64,000 bases of DNA from an uncultured bacterium. GTDB taxonomy: Bacteria; Actinomycetota; Coriobacteriia; Coriobacteriales; Coriobacteriaceae. This document shows positions 16,390-25,211 of this stretch, one piece after another. The DNA lies in the NCBI GenBank assembly GCA_905215505.1, contig CAJMPU010000003.1:62001-126000 (forward strand), read 5' to 3'. Numbering within the stretch: the stretch's first letter is position 1; each line of letters opens with the position of its first letter. Below the pieces are notes generated by a model that made no database searches, was not told the origin of the DNA, and worked only from the letters and a program-made list of their open reading frames with translations. A program made the translations under genes and the position numbers.

Positions 16390-18324
16390 CTAGTTCTTTT
16401 CGGAGGCTTCGGCCTCGGCGGACTGTTCGGCGGTTTTCTCGGAATCTGATTCGGAGGTCGATCCCTGATTGGTGTTGTCGCGAATCGTTTGCGCGTCGAT
16501 CACCTGGCGGGTCTGCTCTTCATCGATCTGGTGGCGGTACTTGGATATCGTGTCCTGCGCATCGTCGACACTTGTTTGCGGAATGCCCGCCTTGAGGCGG
16601 TTTTGCGTGTCTTCGGGCAGGTCGGACAGCTTGATGCTGGTTTCGCTTTCGAGCCAGTGGAGCTTGAGTCCGAGCGGCTTGCCGGGAAGGCCGCGCCAGA
16701 CGGCGACATTGCCCTGGTAGGTACCCAGGTAGTACGAGCCGGTGACACCCGTGTAGGCCCAGATGCCAGCTGCCAGCACAAAGACGAGGGCCAGGATGGC
16801 GGCGATAGTAATGTTGCGGCGACGCACGCGTTGCGCCTCGCGCATAACGCCATCGTCAACCAGGTCAACGACTACTACGGTCACGTTGTCGTGGCCGCCG
16901 GCGGCAAGCGCCGCGTCCACTAGGTTGTCGACGCAGATTTGCGCGGTTGAGGACTGCGTGGCGATGTTCTCGATATCGCTATCGGGAATCATGCTCGAAA
17001 GGCCGTCGGAGCACAGGATCAGGCGGTCGCCTTCCTCGATATGCAGAGTAAAGTGGTCGGCATACATGGCGGGGTCCGAGCCCAGCGCACGGGTGATGAC
17101 CGAGCGGTTGGGGTGGACGCGAGCCTCGTCTGCCGTAATCTCGCCGGCGTCCACGAGCTCCTCCACGTAGGAGTGGTCGCGGGTCACGCGGATGAGCGTG
17201 CCCTCGTGGAGCAGGTAGGCGCGAGAGTCACCCACGTGGGCGATGGCGAGCGTGTCGTTTTCGATATAGGCGCAAGTGGCTGTGCAGCCCATGCCGGGCT
17301 TGCCCAGGCCATTCAAGGCGGCCTCGATTACGGCGGCGTTGGCTGCCTCGACGGCTGCGGCCAGGCGTGCTGCGTCGGCGGACTGCGGGGCCGTCTTGGC
17401 AATAGTCTCGACGGCGATGGAAGAGGCTACCTCGCCGGCGGCGTGACCGCCCATGCCGTCGCATACGCAAAAGAGCGGCGACTGCACCAGGTAGGAATCC
17501 TCATTGTGCGGGCGTACGCAGCCAACGTCAGAGCGGGCGCCCCACATGAGTTGCGTGGTGGTGCCGGCATCATAGGTTGAGTCGGTCTCGATGCGCTCCT
17601 CGGTCAGGGGCTCAAAGCTCATGGTCGAGCCGGGGTCTTTGAGCTTGGCCTCAACGGCGGCAACGTCGATCTCGGCTGTGTCACCGGGAGAGACAGTGTC
17701 GGTCTCGGCGTTTGATTCGGAATCGCCGGTGTCCGGGGAGCCGGGCTCTTCGGACGCGCAGGCGGTCGACTCGTCGTCTTGCGGGCTGGCGTCTATAGGC
17801 TCGGGCGTCGCAAAGTGCGACGGCGCGGGTGTGCTTTGCGACTGGGCGGCGGGCTCGGCCACGGCATCGGACTCGCTTGCGGGCGCAGGCTGCGGGGCCT
17901 TGGGTGCGGGGCCGTCCTCGGGGGATGGCCCCGCCTCGGGCGCCGGCGTAGACGCGGGCGCAACCTCGGATGCCGGGGCTATGGGAAACGCCGGCGCGGC
18001 GGGTTCGGGTGCCGCAAACACCGCAGCGCTCTCGTTGATTGCCGCGGCGACGGGCTCTGCAAAGTGAGCCGGCGCCGGGGTTGCTTCGGGCGCTGTGGGC
18101 TGTTCCGCAGCATGTGCGCCGATGGGCGCCGCTACGGCATCCTCTTCGCCCTCGTTATCGGCGAGATCCGAAATATCATGCGTAACATGCGAAAGAGGCA
18201 GGGAGAACACGGTGTCCTCGGGCTCCACGGGTGTGGAGTCCGCCGGAGCGGCGTGGGCCGGTGCAGCTACGGCGGCAGCCGGTGCCTCGGTCATGGTTGC
18301 GGACTTGTTCTCCTCGTCGATCAT
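16390..18324 (-). CDS. PP2C-type Ser/Thr phosphatase with long N-terminal extension
   Basis: A 644-residue protein. Residues about 1-235 are a low-complexity Ala/Pro/Glu-rich extension. The PP2C core (about 250-490) has the metal and catalytic motifs NEDSYLV, CDGMGGHAAGE, AHVGDSRAYL, LCSDGLSS and GGHDNVTVVVV. One span (IAAILALVFVLAAGIWAY) follows, with an outer tail. It reverses phosphorylation by the neighbouring kinases, as PstP does for PknA/PknB. The start overlaps the FhaB stop as ATGA, so translation is coupled. The N-terminal extension is unusual, since mycobacterial PstP starts directly with the catalytic domain; it may be a disordered docking or regulatory region. Confidence 0.9.
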   Translation of the reverse strand: MIDEENKSATMTEAPAAAVAAPAHAAPADSTPVEPEDTVFSLPLSHVTHDISDLADNEGEEDAVAAPIGAHAAEQPTAPEATPAPAHFAEPVAAAINESAAVFAAPEPAAPAFPIAPASEVAPASTPAPEAGPSPEDGPAPKAPQPAPASESDAVAEPAAQSQSTPAPSHFATPEPIDASPQDDESTACASEEPGSPDTGDSESNAETDTVSPGDTAEIDVAAVEAKLKDPGSTMSFEPLTEERIETDSTYDAGTTTQLMWGARSDVGCVRPHNEDSYLVQSPLFCVCDGMGGHAAGEVASSIAVETIAKTAPQSADAARLAAAVEAANAAVIEAALNGLGKPGMGCTATCAYIENDTLAIAHVGDSRAYLLHEGTLIRVTRDHSYVEELVDAGEITADEARVHPNRSVITRALGSDPAMYADHFTLHIEEGDRLILCSDGLSSMIPDSDIENIATQSSTAQICVDNLVDAALAAGGHDNVTVVVVDLVDDGVMREAQRVRRRNITIAAILALVFVLAAGIWAYTGVTGSYYLGTYQGNVAVWRGLPGKPLGLKLHWLESETSIKLSDLPEDTQNRLKAGIPQTSVDDAQDTISKYRHQIDEEQTRQVIDAQTIRDNTNQGSTSESDSEKTAEQSAEAEASEKN

Positions 18325-18737
18325 CGACGGTTCACCTTCATGACCACGTCGCCAATCTGGACTTCGTCGCCCTCGCGCAGCGTTGCGGGCTCCACAAGCT
18401 GGCGGCCGTTGACGAGCGTGCCGTTAAGCGAGTTGAGGTCCTCGATGATGAGCGCCGGGCCCTGCAGCGAAAAGCGCGCATGCGAGGCCGAGACGAACGG
18501 TTCGTTGATGCAGATGTCCGAAGATGGCGAGCGACCGACGATGACGGGGCCGAGCATGTCTACGTGGATGCCGCGGATACCGCGCGGACCCTTGTCCACA
18601 TCGATCGTCCAGATAGCCGAGTCGCGACGCTGCCCGCGCACAAGTCCCACGCCGGTCTTCATGACGGCGAACAGGAAGATATAGAGCAGGGCGACCAGGA
18701 CGATGCGGCCTGCAAAAAGGACGATATCGATGTTCAT
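18321..18737 (-). CDS. FHA-domain membrane protein (FhaB-like)
   Basis: A 138-residue protein with an N-terminal span (IVLVALLYIFLFAVM) and a C-terminal forkhead-associated domain with the phosphothreonine-binding signatures GRSPSSDI, SASHARFS and DLNSLNGTLVNG. FHA domains bind phosphothreonine on kinases or their substrates. It corresponds in position and architecture to mycobacterial FhaB/FipA, which links kinase signalling to division. Stop overlaps the PP2C start by four bases. Confidence 0.9.
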   Translation of the reverse strand: MNIDIVLFAGRIVLVALLYIFLFAVMKTGVGLVRGQRRDSAIWTIDVDKGPRGIRGIHVDMLGPVIVGRSPSSDICINEPFVSASHARFSLQGPALIIEDLNSLNGTLVNGRQLVEPATLREGDEVQIGDVVMKVNRR

Positions 18738-18743
18738 AAGAGA

Positions 18744-19754
18744 CTATCCCCTAAATTCAAAGGTGCTCAGGCCAAACGTCAGCAGATCGCCGTTGCGCAG
18801 CGGGCAGCGCGTAATGCGGCGGTTGTTGACGAGCGTGCCGTTGGTGGAATTGAGGTCCTCGATCGACCAATCCGAGCCCGTAAAGGTGAGCTGGGCGTGG
18901 CGGCGCGACACGTTGGGGTCGCGCAGGGCAATATCGGAAACTGAGCGCTCGCGACCGATAGTCACCTGTGCGGAGGTGATGCTATGGCTCTCGCCGCTCA
19001 CGACGTCGACGAGCTGGGCAAGCGGACGCTGCGGGGCGCGAGAGCTTGCCATGTTGGAGGCGATGCTGGCTGCGGCGCCCAGGCCCACGGCGGCGCCGGT
19101 CGCGGCGGCTCCGCCCATGCCGGCAAGCGCGTCGCGCGAGACGGTTTGTGGCACGGGAATGGGTGCGGCGGCGGGGTCGGGGACGTTGGGCGCAAAGGGA
19201 TCGGGCGCGGCGAGCGGGTCGGGAGCGGCGGCACGGGGCGCCGGCTGCTGGGGCATGGCGGCGGGGTGCTGTTGTTGCGGAGCGGCGAATTGCTGCTTGC
19301 CGGCGCGGGGGGCGCTGACGGCACGGCTTGCGGCCGAGTTGTTCTGGCCCAGGCCATTCTGGTAGGCGCGCTCTTCCTCGTACAGGCGACCGAGTGTGGG
19401 GGCGTCGACGTTCTCGGCAAAGACCGAGAACTTACCGGCACGCAGCTGCGGGTCGATCATAAAGCGAACGAGGGGTTCGCCGACAAACACATAGTGGCGC
19501 TTTTCGGCCTGTGCCTTCACAAACTCGCGGACTTCGCGCGAAAGCTCGGGGTAGAACGGGGCGAGCATGGGATCGTCATCGACGGCGATCAGGATGGTAT
19601 AGAGTGCCGGCGCGGTGTTGACGCCGTTGATCACCAGAGTCTGATCCTCCATGTCGCGAGCGGCCTGCTTGGCAAGCTTCTTAAAGGAGAACGGGGCACG
19701 GGTGGCACCGAAGATGCCGGCCACGTGGTCCTCGAAGATGTTCAGGAAGTTCAC
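18744..19754 (-). CDS. FhaA-like protein (DUF3662 plus FHA domain)
   Basis: A 336-residue cytoplasmic protein. The N-terminal DUF3662 domain (about 1-120, MNFLNIFEDHVAGIFG...) is typical of FhaA. A Pro/Ala/Gln-rich linker follows (about 135-245), then a C-terminal FHA domain with GRERSVSDI, VSRRHAQL and DLNSTNGTLVNN. In mycobacteria FhaA binds the phosphorylated pseudokinase MviN and restrains peptidoglycan synthesis. Starts with GTG that overlaps the upstream kinase stop as GTGA, and is followed by FhaB after six bases. Confidence 0.9.
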   Translation of the reverse strand: MNFLNIFEDHVAGIFGATRAPFSFKKLAKQAARDMEDQTLVINGVNTAPALYTILIAVDDDPMLAPFYPELSREVREFVKAQAEKRHYVFVGEPLVRFMIDPQLRAGKFSVFAENVDAPTLGRLYEEERAYQNGLGQNNSAASRAVSAPRAGKQQFAAPQQQHPAAMPQQPAPRAAAPDPLAAPDPFAPNVPDPAAAPIPVPQTVSRDALAGMGGAAATGAAVGLGAAASIASNMASSRAPQRPLAQLVDVVSGESHSITSAQVTIGRERSVSDIALRDPNVSRRHAQLTFTGSDWSIEDLNSTNGTLVNNRRITRCPLRNGDLLTFGLSTFEFRG

Positions 19755-21604
19755 GAAAGATCACTCTCCGTATAGGTTCTTTGGTATCCGAGCAAATATA
19801 GGCATATCCCAACGATTATAGAGGATAGGGTTCCCGCAACCGCCGCCTTGACGACGACCGCGGCCGCAAGGCTGGCAATTTCCATATGGTGTGCAAGACA
19901 GAGCGACGCCGCGGAGCCTATTCCGCAGCCGGCGATGGCAGCGATTGCAGTTAGGTTCGAGCCCTGCTCGGCACGCTTGGCATGGGCGTTGAGCAGCAGA
20001 GACGTCAGCGCAGCTGTCGCCGCGACGAGTACGATGGCAGCCCAGGAGAGCATGTCTCCCAGCGCCGCGGCAACATTGCCGAGCCCCAGTACGCCTCCGG
20101 CAGAAAGTGCAACCGTAGCCAGGCGGCCAAAAAGCGCGCCCATCCCCGTGGCGGCCGCGGCGCTTGCCGGGCCGAGCCAAAAGGCCGCGATGCCGGAGGC
20201 GACCCCGGCGGCAAGGAGGGCGTCGCCCGTTAGGCAGCCAAGTGCCACCGCGCAGGTGAGCGCGGCGCTCGCGGCAGCCTCGGTGCGACCCCAGGCGATC
20301 CACCAACCGGACATGGCAGCGGCAAAGATCACCGCGACGGGCAACATCGACAGGATGCCCTGCGCCTGCATGGTGGCGTTGGCCATGAGCACCAAAAAGC
20401 CCACAGCCGAGATGGCCGAGCCGATCTGGGGGGCCAGGCCAGCCGCCGCTCCGATCGCGATGGCCGCAATGACCAGGCCGGGAAGCGCCGCGACCCCGGC
20501 CGTTTGCATCAGCAAAAAGCTAAAGGTGCCGCACGTTAGCGCCGAGATAGCGTGCATGGTGTAGTCGCGCGCATGGCTCCAGCGCGTGCCCGCCCAGCCG
20601 AGCGCGGGGTCGACCTCGATGGCGTCGTCCTCGTAGTACGACGGCTCGATATCGTCGAGCTCTTGCTCGTCATCCGAAAGCTCGCCAACCATTTGCTCCA
20701 GACTGCGACGGCCCTCGCGCACGCTGCCCAGACCGGCAAGGAGTTGGTCGCAAAATGCCTCGATGCTGTTGGGGCGGTCCTGCGGCATGGGGGAGAGCGC
20801 GCTCATGAGCGCGGCCTCGGCTCCCGGGGGAAAGTGTGGTATCAGCTCGCTGGGATAGGTGGCGCCGCCGATGATGCGGTCGAGCGAGTCGGCGGGCGTG
20901 GCCGCCATAAAGGGAGCGCTGCCGCACAAGCCCTCATAGATAACGCAGGCAAGGGCAAAGACATCGGCGCGTTCGTCGACCGTGCCGGTCTCGATATCGA
21001 GCTGCTCGGGCGGCATGTAGCCGATGGTGCCGCCGCGCGAGCCGCCAAAGCCACCGGCGGACGACAGTCGCGCCATGCCAAAGTCGGTGAGCTTTACATT
21101 GCCCGAGTGGTCGATGAGCACGTTGGCGGGCTTAATGTCCAGGTGGAGTACGCCATTGCTATGGGCGAAGGTGAGCGCCTGGCCCAGGGCATCGGCAATG
21201 GCCGCGGCCTCGTCAAAGGTGAGCGAGTGGCCGTCCACGCGATGCAAAAACTCGGCCAGCGACATACCGTCGACATACTCCATGACCAGGTAGGCATAGG
21301 CGGTGTCATGCGTAAAGTCGATGACCTGCACGATATTGGGATGTTGAAGCATGGCGGCAGTGTGCGCCTCGCGCAGGACATCCATGATGTCGCTGGCGGG
21401 CATGCCGGCGCCGTTGATAAGGGGGATGCGCTTAATGGCGACGCGGCGGCGCAGGTGCGTGTCGCGGCAAATCTCGATGGAGCCAAAACCGCCGGTCGCA
21501 AGTGTCTCGAGCGGCTGGTACCGCTTGAGCAGCTCGCGAGAGCTGGTGCCCTCCAAAGGAACGTCCGGCGAGAACCGGGCGGTATGTTGCGAGAAAAGCG
21601 GCAT
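19751..21604 (-). CDS. Ser/Thr protein kinase with multi-spanning C-terminal domain
   Basis: A 617-residue protein and the first gene of the operon. The kinase domain (about 25-290) has TGGFGSI, VAIKRI, catalytic HLDIKPANV and DFGMA, and GTIGYMPPEQ in the activation segment. An acidic linker follows, then about eight hydrophobic segments to the C-terminus with no extracellular domain of note. It takes the position held by pknA in mycobacteria but at the opposite end of the operon, and its polytopic C-terminus is unlike PknA. Catalytic Asp is in H-L-D rather than the usual H-R-D, so the Arg that contacts a phosphorylated activation loop is missing. ATG 21604 has GAGGG at good spacing; a TTG two codons upstream is possible. 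Confidence 0.88.
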   Translation of the reverse strand: MPLFSQHTARFSPDVPLEGTSSRELLKRYQPLETLATGGFGSIEICRDTHLRRRVAIKRIPLINGAGMPASDIMDVLREAHTAAMLQHPNIVQVIDFTHDTAYAYLVMEYVDGMSLAEFLHRVDGHSLTFDEAAAIADALGQALTFAHSNGVLHLDIKPANVLIDHSGNVKLTDFGMARLSSAGGFGGSRGGTIGYMPPEQLDIETGTVDERADVFALACVIYEGLCGSAPFMAATPADSLDRIIGGATYPSELIPHFPPGAEAALMSALSPMPQDRPNSIEAFCDQLLAGLGSVREGRRSLEQMVGELSDDEQELDDIEPSYYEDDAIEVDPALGWAGTRWSHARDYTMHAISALTCGTFSFLLMQTAGVAALPGLVIAAIAIGAAAGLAPQIGSAISAVGFLVLMANATMQAQGILSMLPVAVIFAAAMSGWWIAWGRTEAAASAALTCAVALGCLTGDALLAAGVASGIAAFWLGPASAAAATGMGALFGRLATVALSAGGVLGLGNVAAALGDMLSWAAIVLVAATAALTSLLLNAHAKRAEQGSNLTAIAAIAGCGIGSAASLCLAHHMEIASLAAAVVVKAAVAGTLSSIIVGICLYLLGYQRTYTESDLS

Positions 21605-21760
21605 GGCCAACCCTCGTGCGTTTAAAGTTCGTTTGCGAGCGGCGGGCGCGGAGCCGAGCCATTCGCGGTGGCATAGATGCTGCTAGTGTAGCACGCTCGG
21701 GCAGATGGCGAGGAAACGGGGATGAGGTGGTCCGATCGATTCGGGCCGTTTCGGCTCGTT
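21605..21760. other. Upstream region of the kinase operon
   Basis: Contains the ribosome-binding site of the kinase at the 21604 end and presumably the operon promoter on the minus strand. I see no clear -10/-35 pair. The repeat array at 21761 starts directly beyond it. Confidence 0.4.
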
Positions 21761-21899
21761 CGGAAAGCGCACCCCAGTTTTCAGCCAAATAATGGGATGC
21801 GCCTTCCAAATGGGGTGGGCTGCGGAAACTGCATCCCAGAATATTGGCCTGGAACGGGACGGACTTTCCGAATCGGCGCTCAAAAGGAAACCGCATCCC
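21761..21899. repeat. 62-bp-period array of alternating palindromic 15-mers (array 2)
   Basis: Type B boxes (for example CGGAAACTGCATCCC) start at 21761, 21823 and 21885, exactly 62 bases apart. Type A boxes (GGGATGCGCCTTCCA, GGGACGGACTTTCCG) start at 21794 and 21856, also 62 apart. The B to A distance of 33 equals that in array 1 at 10903-11102. The box sequences have diverged more than in array 1. Lies between two divergent genes. Confidence 0.8.
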
Positions 21900-22016
21900 G
21901 CTTTGGGGCGGGGGCTGCGGACAAAAGCCGGACCGTGACCTGGCTCGGATTGGAGTTAGCGTGAATCGTTGATGTTGGCCGGTGTGGGCATGGAGATAGA
22001 TGAGCGGATCGAGCGA

Positions 22017-22022
22017 TATAAT
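22017..22022 (+). promoter_or_regulatory. Candidate -10 box for the LuxR-type regulator
   Basis: A consensus TATAAT stands 20 bases before the start codon, which would leave a very short leader containing GGAGG. The -35 position has no good match. Confidence 0.45.
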
Positions 22023-22041
22023 GACATGCTATGGAGGCCAT

Positions 22042-24177
22042 ATGCTCTTTTCCCGCCGTTCTGCCACATTTGCCTGCGCCATTGTGCTTATCGTAATGTC
22101 GGTCACCCCTTATCACCGGTTTTCATCTTCACTTGGCTTGGCATCAGGTGCAATGACCTGGCTCGTTATCCTTGGCGCATGCCTCGCGGCGTTTGTTCAT
22201 GGTACTGCGCTATGCAAGGGGGGAATGAGAAGGCCGAGGTATCTCGGTGCCATCGGTGTTTTCCTCGGTGTTATTGCAACGGTTCCCGAATGGGCTGACC
22301 TTGCTTTCTATGCTCGCGGAGATTCTATTCCATTCGTGTTTGCGCCTATCTGGCTGTTGCGCGGCGTTTCATGCGCCTCGTGCTTTGCTGGGTCGCTGCT
22401 CCTCTCATATGTAATTTGGGATACGGCGGGCTCTCCTTTGACGCAGGGGGCGACGCGGGCTGACGAAAGAGAAACTCGTCATCCGCAGGACGCGATTTTT
22501 ACAGAAACAATAGCCGTCATGTCTTGTCTGCTGTTCTGCTGTCGAGTTTCATGGAGAGTCATCCCCGAGCCATGGGGAATATCCTCTGCATCGGCCGCAC
22601 CAATTGGTCTTGCGCTTTTAATTCCGCTAGCCTATTTCGTATTGGCTGCGGTCCCGCTGCTTTGCTGTCCCCGCGCCTTTGGTCGGGGGCAGGGCGACGT
22701 GTCTGCCCGTTCTGTGCTCGTGGCAGTTCCTATCGGTCTTATTCCGGCTGTCGAGGTGGCATACTTCGCAAACGATGCCGCGGTCATTGCATTGCTGGCG
22801 ATGGGGTCCGCTATCGCTGCTGCCTTCGTATGCATGTTGCTAAGGGGGAAACGGGACAACGATTCGGATATCGCCTGCGCGTCCGACCCATTCGATGCGG
22901 GGGCGTTTTCCCCCGCCCTGTCGCCTAGAGAAGAGCAGTTTGTTCGACTGCTGCTCAAAGGGAAAACGCCGGCGGAAATTGCCGGGGAGACGGATACGAA
23001 GCCATCGACGGTGAGAACAACGCTTCACCGAGCATACGGGAAGGCGTCGGTTGCGGGCTCGCGTGAGCTGGTGGCGCTGTTTGCGGGTGGGGGCGAAGCT
23101 GTAGAGTCTGAGCTGTCGCAGCGGCATGCCGGCGATATGTTGGCATTAGCTCGGACGCACCGGCTGCTTCGATATCTGCCCACATCTTTTTTTATTTTCC
23201 TTGCGGCAGGTCCCTTGGTAATGGCGAATAGCGATTGGGAATCCAGCGTTACGCGGGCAGTCGCCTTTTCTCTTGCAAGCTATACATTGGGCCTCGGACT
23301 GTTTCTTTCGCCGTATTGCGCGGTTGTAAAGACAAATCATGACGCTGATCTGGATAGGGCAGGCGAAGCGATTGGGCTCGGAAGCCCGTGCGTGTGGGCG
23401 ATACTGTCTGCCGTGGAATGGGCTTTTGTCTATATCGCGGCATGGAGGTGCATACGCGATCAGTTGATGGCTGCACCGGTCCTGTTTTGCGGCATAGCGT
23501 CTATGGCTTCGCTCGCTGTTAAGCTGCGCCCGTTTAAGGTTCATGCCCATACTCGGGCTATCGTGCCGTTGGCGTTAATAGGTGTATCCGCTTTAATCTA
23601 TGCAGCAACTAGGGGGCGAATTCATGAACTTGCGGTACTGACGGGGATGCTGCTCACGTATATAGTGCTGCGAAGCTGTCCGCAGCGCAAAATGCTTGGG
23701 GTATGGATGCTCTGCTTTGGGGCGATGGCTCCTGTTTGGGTTGTCTTGCTCAACATGGTGCAGGATCTGACGGTTTTCAAGCCGTTGTTCCTCGCGTCGT
23801 TGTTGGGGCATAGTTCGGCTGTCAATGTCGTCGTGGCAACGGTGGTCGTCTGCTGGTCTGCGCCCATGTTCGTCACGCACATCGCGCTCGCCCGCTCGGT
23901 TGAGGACGAGAAAGCCGTCTTGGAGTACCGCGCGAACGGGTCCACCGAAACAGCCCGCGTGCGCCAGCTGGCCCTGCTTATGTCTCGCTCCCTTTCTGAT
24001 GTTCAGTCGCAAATCTTGCTGATGACGGCAGAGGGCGCAACGACAAAGGCTATTGCGGAGGATGTCGGTTACGCTGCATCTACGGTGCAAGCACTGCGGT
24101 CTGCATCTTACCGCCAGTTGAGGATCAAGAATAAAGCGGAGCTTATTTCATTGTTATCGCAGGTAGATAACGTGTAA
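22042..24177 (+). CDS. Membrane-bound LuxR-type regulator with two HTH domains
   Basis: A 711-residue protein with a repeated plan: membrane block (about 1-265), LuxR-type HTH (about 292-340, LSPREEQFVRLLLKGKTPAE...STVRTTLHRAYGKA), second membrane block (about 370-600), and a second HTH at the C-terminus (about 650-708, DVQSQILLMTAEGATTKAIA...STVQALRSASYRQL). Each half alone resembles the polytopic LuxR regulators common in Coriobacteriia. I read it as a fused or duplicated form. The start at ATG 22042 has GGAGG four bases upstream; an earlier in-frame start at 22000 is possible. It precedes an ABC exporter operon on the same strand, which it probably regulates in response to a membrane-active or exported molecule. 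Confidence 0.8.
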   Translation: MLFSRRSATFACAIVLIVMSVTPYHRFSSSLGLASGAMTWLVILGACLAAFVHGTALCKGGMRRPRYLGAIGVFLGVIATVPEWADLAFYARGDSIPFVFAPIWLLRGVSCASCFAGSLLLSYVIWDTAGSPLTQGATRADERETRHPQDAIFTETIAVMSCLLFCCRVSWRVIPEPWGISSASAAPIGLALLIPLAYFVLAAVPLLCCPRAFGRGQGDVSARSVLVAVPIGLIPAVEVAYFANDAAVIALLAMGSAIAAAFVCMLLRGKRDNDSDIACASDPFDAGAFSPALSPREEQFVRLLLKGKTPAEIAGETDTKPSTVRTTLHRAYGKASVAGSRELVALFAGGGEAVESELSQRHAGDMLALARTHRLLRYLPTSFFIFLAAGPLVMANSDWESSVTRAVAFSLASYTLGLGLFLSPYCAVVKTNHDADLDRAGEAIGLGSPCVWAILSAVEWAFVYIAAWRCIRDQLMAAPVLFCGIASMASLAVKLRPFKVHAHTRAIVPLALIGVSALIYAATRGRIHELAVLTGMLLTYIVLRSCPQRKMLGVWMLCFGAMAPVWVVLLNMVQDLTVFKPLFLASLLGHSSAVNVVVATVVVCWSAPMFVTHIALARSVEDEKAVLEYRANGSTETARVRQLALLMSRSLSDVQSQILLMTAEGATTKAIAEDVGYAASTVQALRSASYRQLRIKNKAELISLLSQVDNV

Positions 24178-24278
24178 ACGCCTGAGCAATCAACTCAATA
24201 GCGGGTGTTTACAGACATCATTCTCTATTCATGCAAAGGTTGCCGTGCGCCGACGCATCATTAACCGCTTGTGATTAG

Positions 24279-24310
24279 GGCCGGGTCGAGCGTTGCTGCT
24301 CGGCCCGGCC
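24279..24310 (+). promoter_or_regulatory. GC-rich hairpin directly upstream of the ABC permease start
   Basis: Arms GGCCGGGTCGAGC (24279-24291) and GCTCGGCCCGGCC (24298-24310) with one G-U pair and a six-base loop. No T-run follows. Instead the GGGAGGG ribosome-binding site begins four bases later. It may be a weak terminator for the LuxR gene or a translational control element for the permease. Confidence 0.55.
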
Positions 24311-24329
24311 AATGGGAGGGTGATGTTGC

Positions 24330-25211
24330 TTGAATAGAAATCTAATACGGCACGAGCTGTCCAAGATATTTGGCAATCCTATATTTGCGTTGACCCTTAT
24401 GGTTGCAACTGCAATTTCGATGGCGGCTGCCATTGAGGCATGGTGGACGCTCGAGACTGAGCGCAAGCAGCTGTTATCGCTTGGCTATGGCGTTGGTTTG
24501 CAAGCCCAGGCATACCTCGGCCAAACGCGTGAAAGTAGCTTTGGTAACTGGATCGTTGTGAGTGCAAATGCACCGCTATCGGCATCAGTGTTTTTCTATG
24601 CGCTGCCGTTGCTTGCCATGCTGGCCGGGTCGTGGTCATGCCTGTCCGAGCGTTTGAGCGGTTACGAGGCGCAGATCTGCACACGTGTTTCTAGAAATGC
24701 ATACGTGAACGTGAAGATGCTGTCTGCTTTCCTCTCTGCGTTTGCGGTCACGGCTATTCCGCTACTCGTGAACTTTCTGATTGTCTCCATGCTGTTTCCC
24801 GCGTATCTCCCCCGGGTCGATGAATCGACTTACGTCGGACTCTATCTGCATAGCTATTTTTCTGGTCTGTTTTATTCCCGGCCTCTGTTATACGTGCTGG
24901 TTTATACGCTGTTCGATGCGGTGACGCTGGGGGTTCTATCCATGGCCGTGACCGGTCTGTCGGTTGTGTTTCGCAGCAGAATCAAGGCGATGGTCGTTCC
25001 ATATCTGATTATGGTTGCATGGCACTTTGTTAACGATTGGATTTTTAGCGTCCTTTCATGCGTCGGCTTTAACTGCAACATTCTTAACAGCATCAGGTCG
25101 GAATCGCTAAATAACTGGCCCGACATCCGAGCGGGGGTTGCGGAAATCATCTTGCTGTTCGTCTTTTCTTTGGTTTCCGCGAGATTCTTAAAAAGGCGCG
25201 AGGTGGTCTGA
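24330..25211 (+). CDS. ABC-2 type transporter permease, first subunit
   Basis: A 293-residue membrane protein with about six spans, starting at TTG 24330 (GGGAGGG nine bases upstream). It begins MNRNLIRHELSKIFGNPIFALTLMV, typical of ABC-2 permeases of the lantibiotic-immunity and bacitracin-type class. The stop overlaps the next start as TGATG. Together with the second permease and the ATPase it would form a heteromeric exporter. The substrate is unknown. Confidence 0.75.
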   Translation: MNRNLIRHELSKIFGNPIFALTLMVATAISMAAAIEAWWTLETERKQLLSLGYGVGLQAQAYLGQTRESSFGNWIVVSANAPLSASVFFYALPLLAMLAGSWSCLSERLSGYEAQICTRVSRNAYVNVKMLSAFLSAFAVTAIPLLVNFLIVSMLFPAYLPRVDESTYVGLYLHSYFSGLFYSRPLLYVLVYTLFDAVTLGVLSMAVTGLSVVFRSRIKAMVVPYLIMVAWHFVNDWIFSVLSCVGFNCNILNSIRSESLNNWPDIRAGVAEIILLFVFSLVSARFLKRREVV

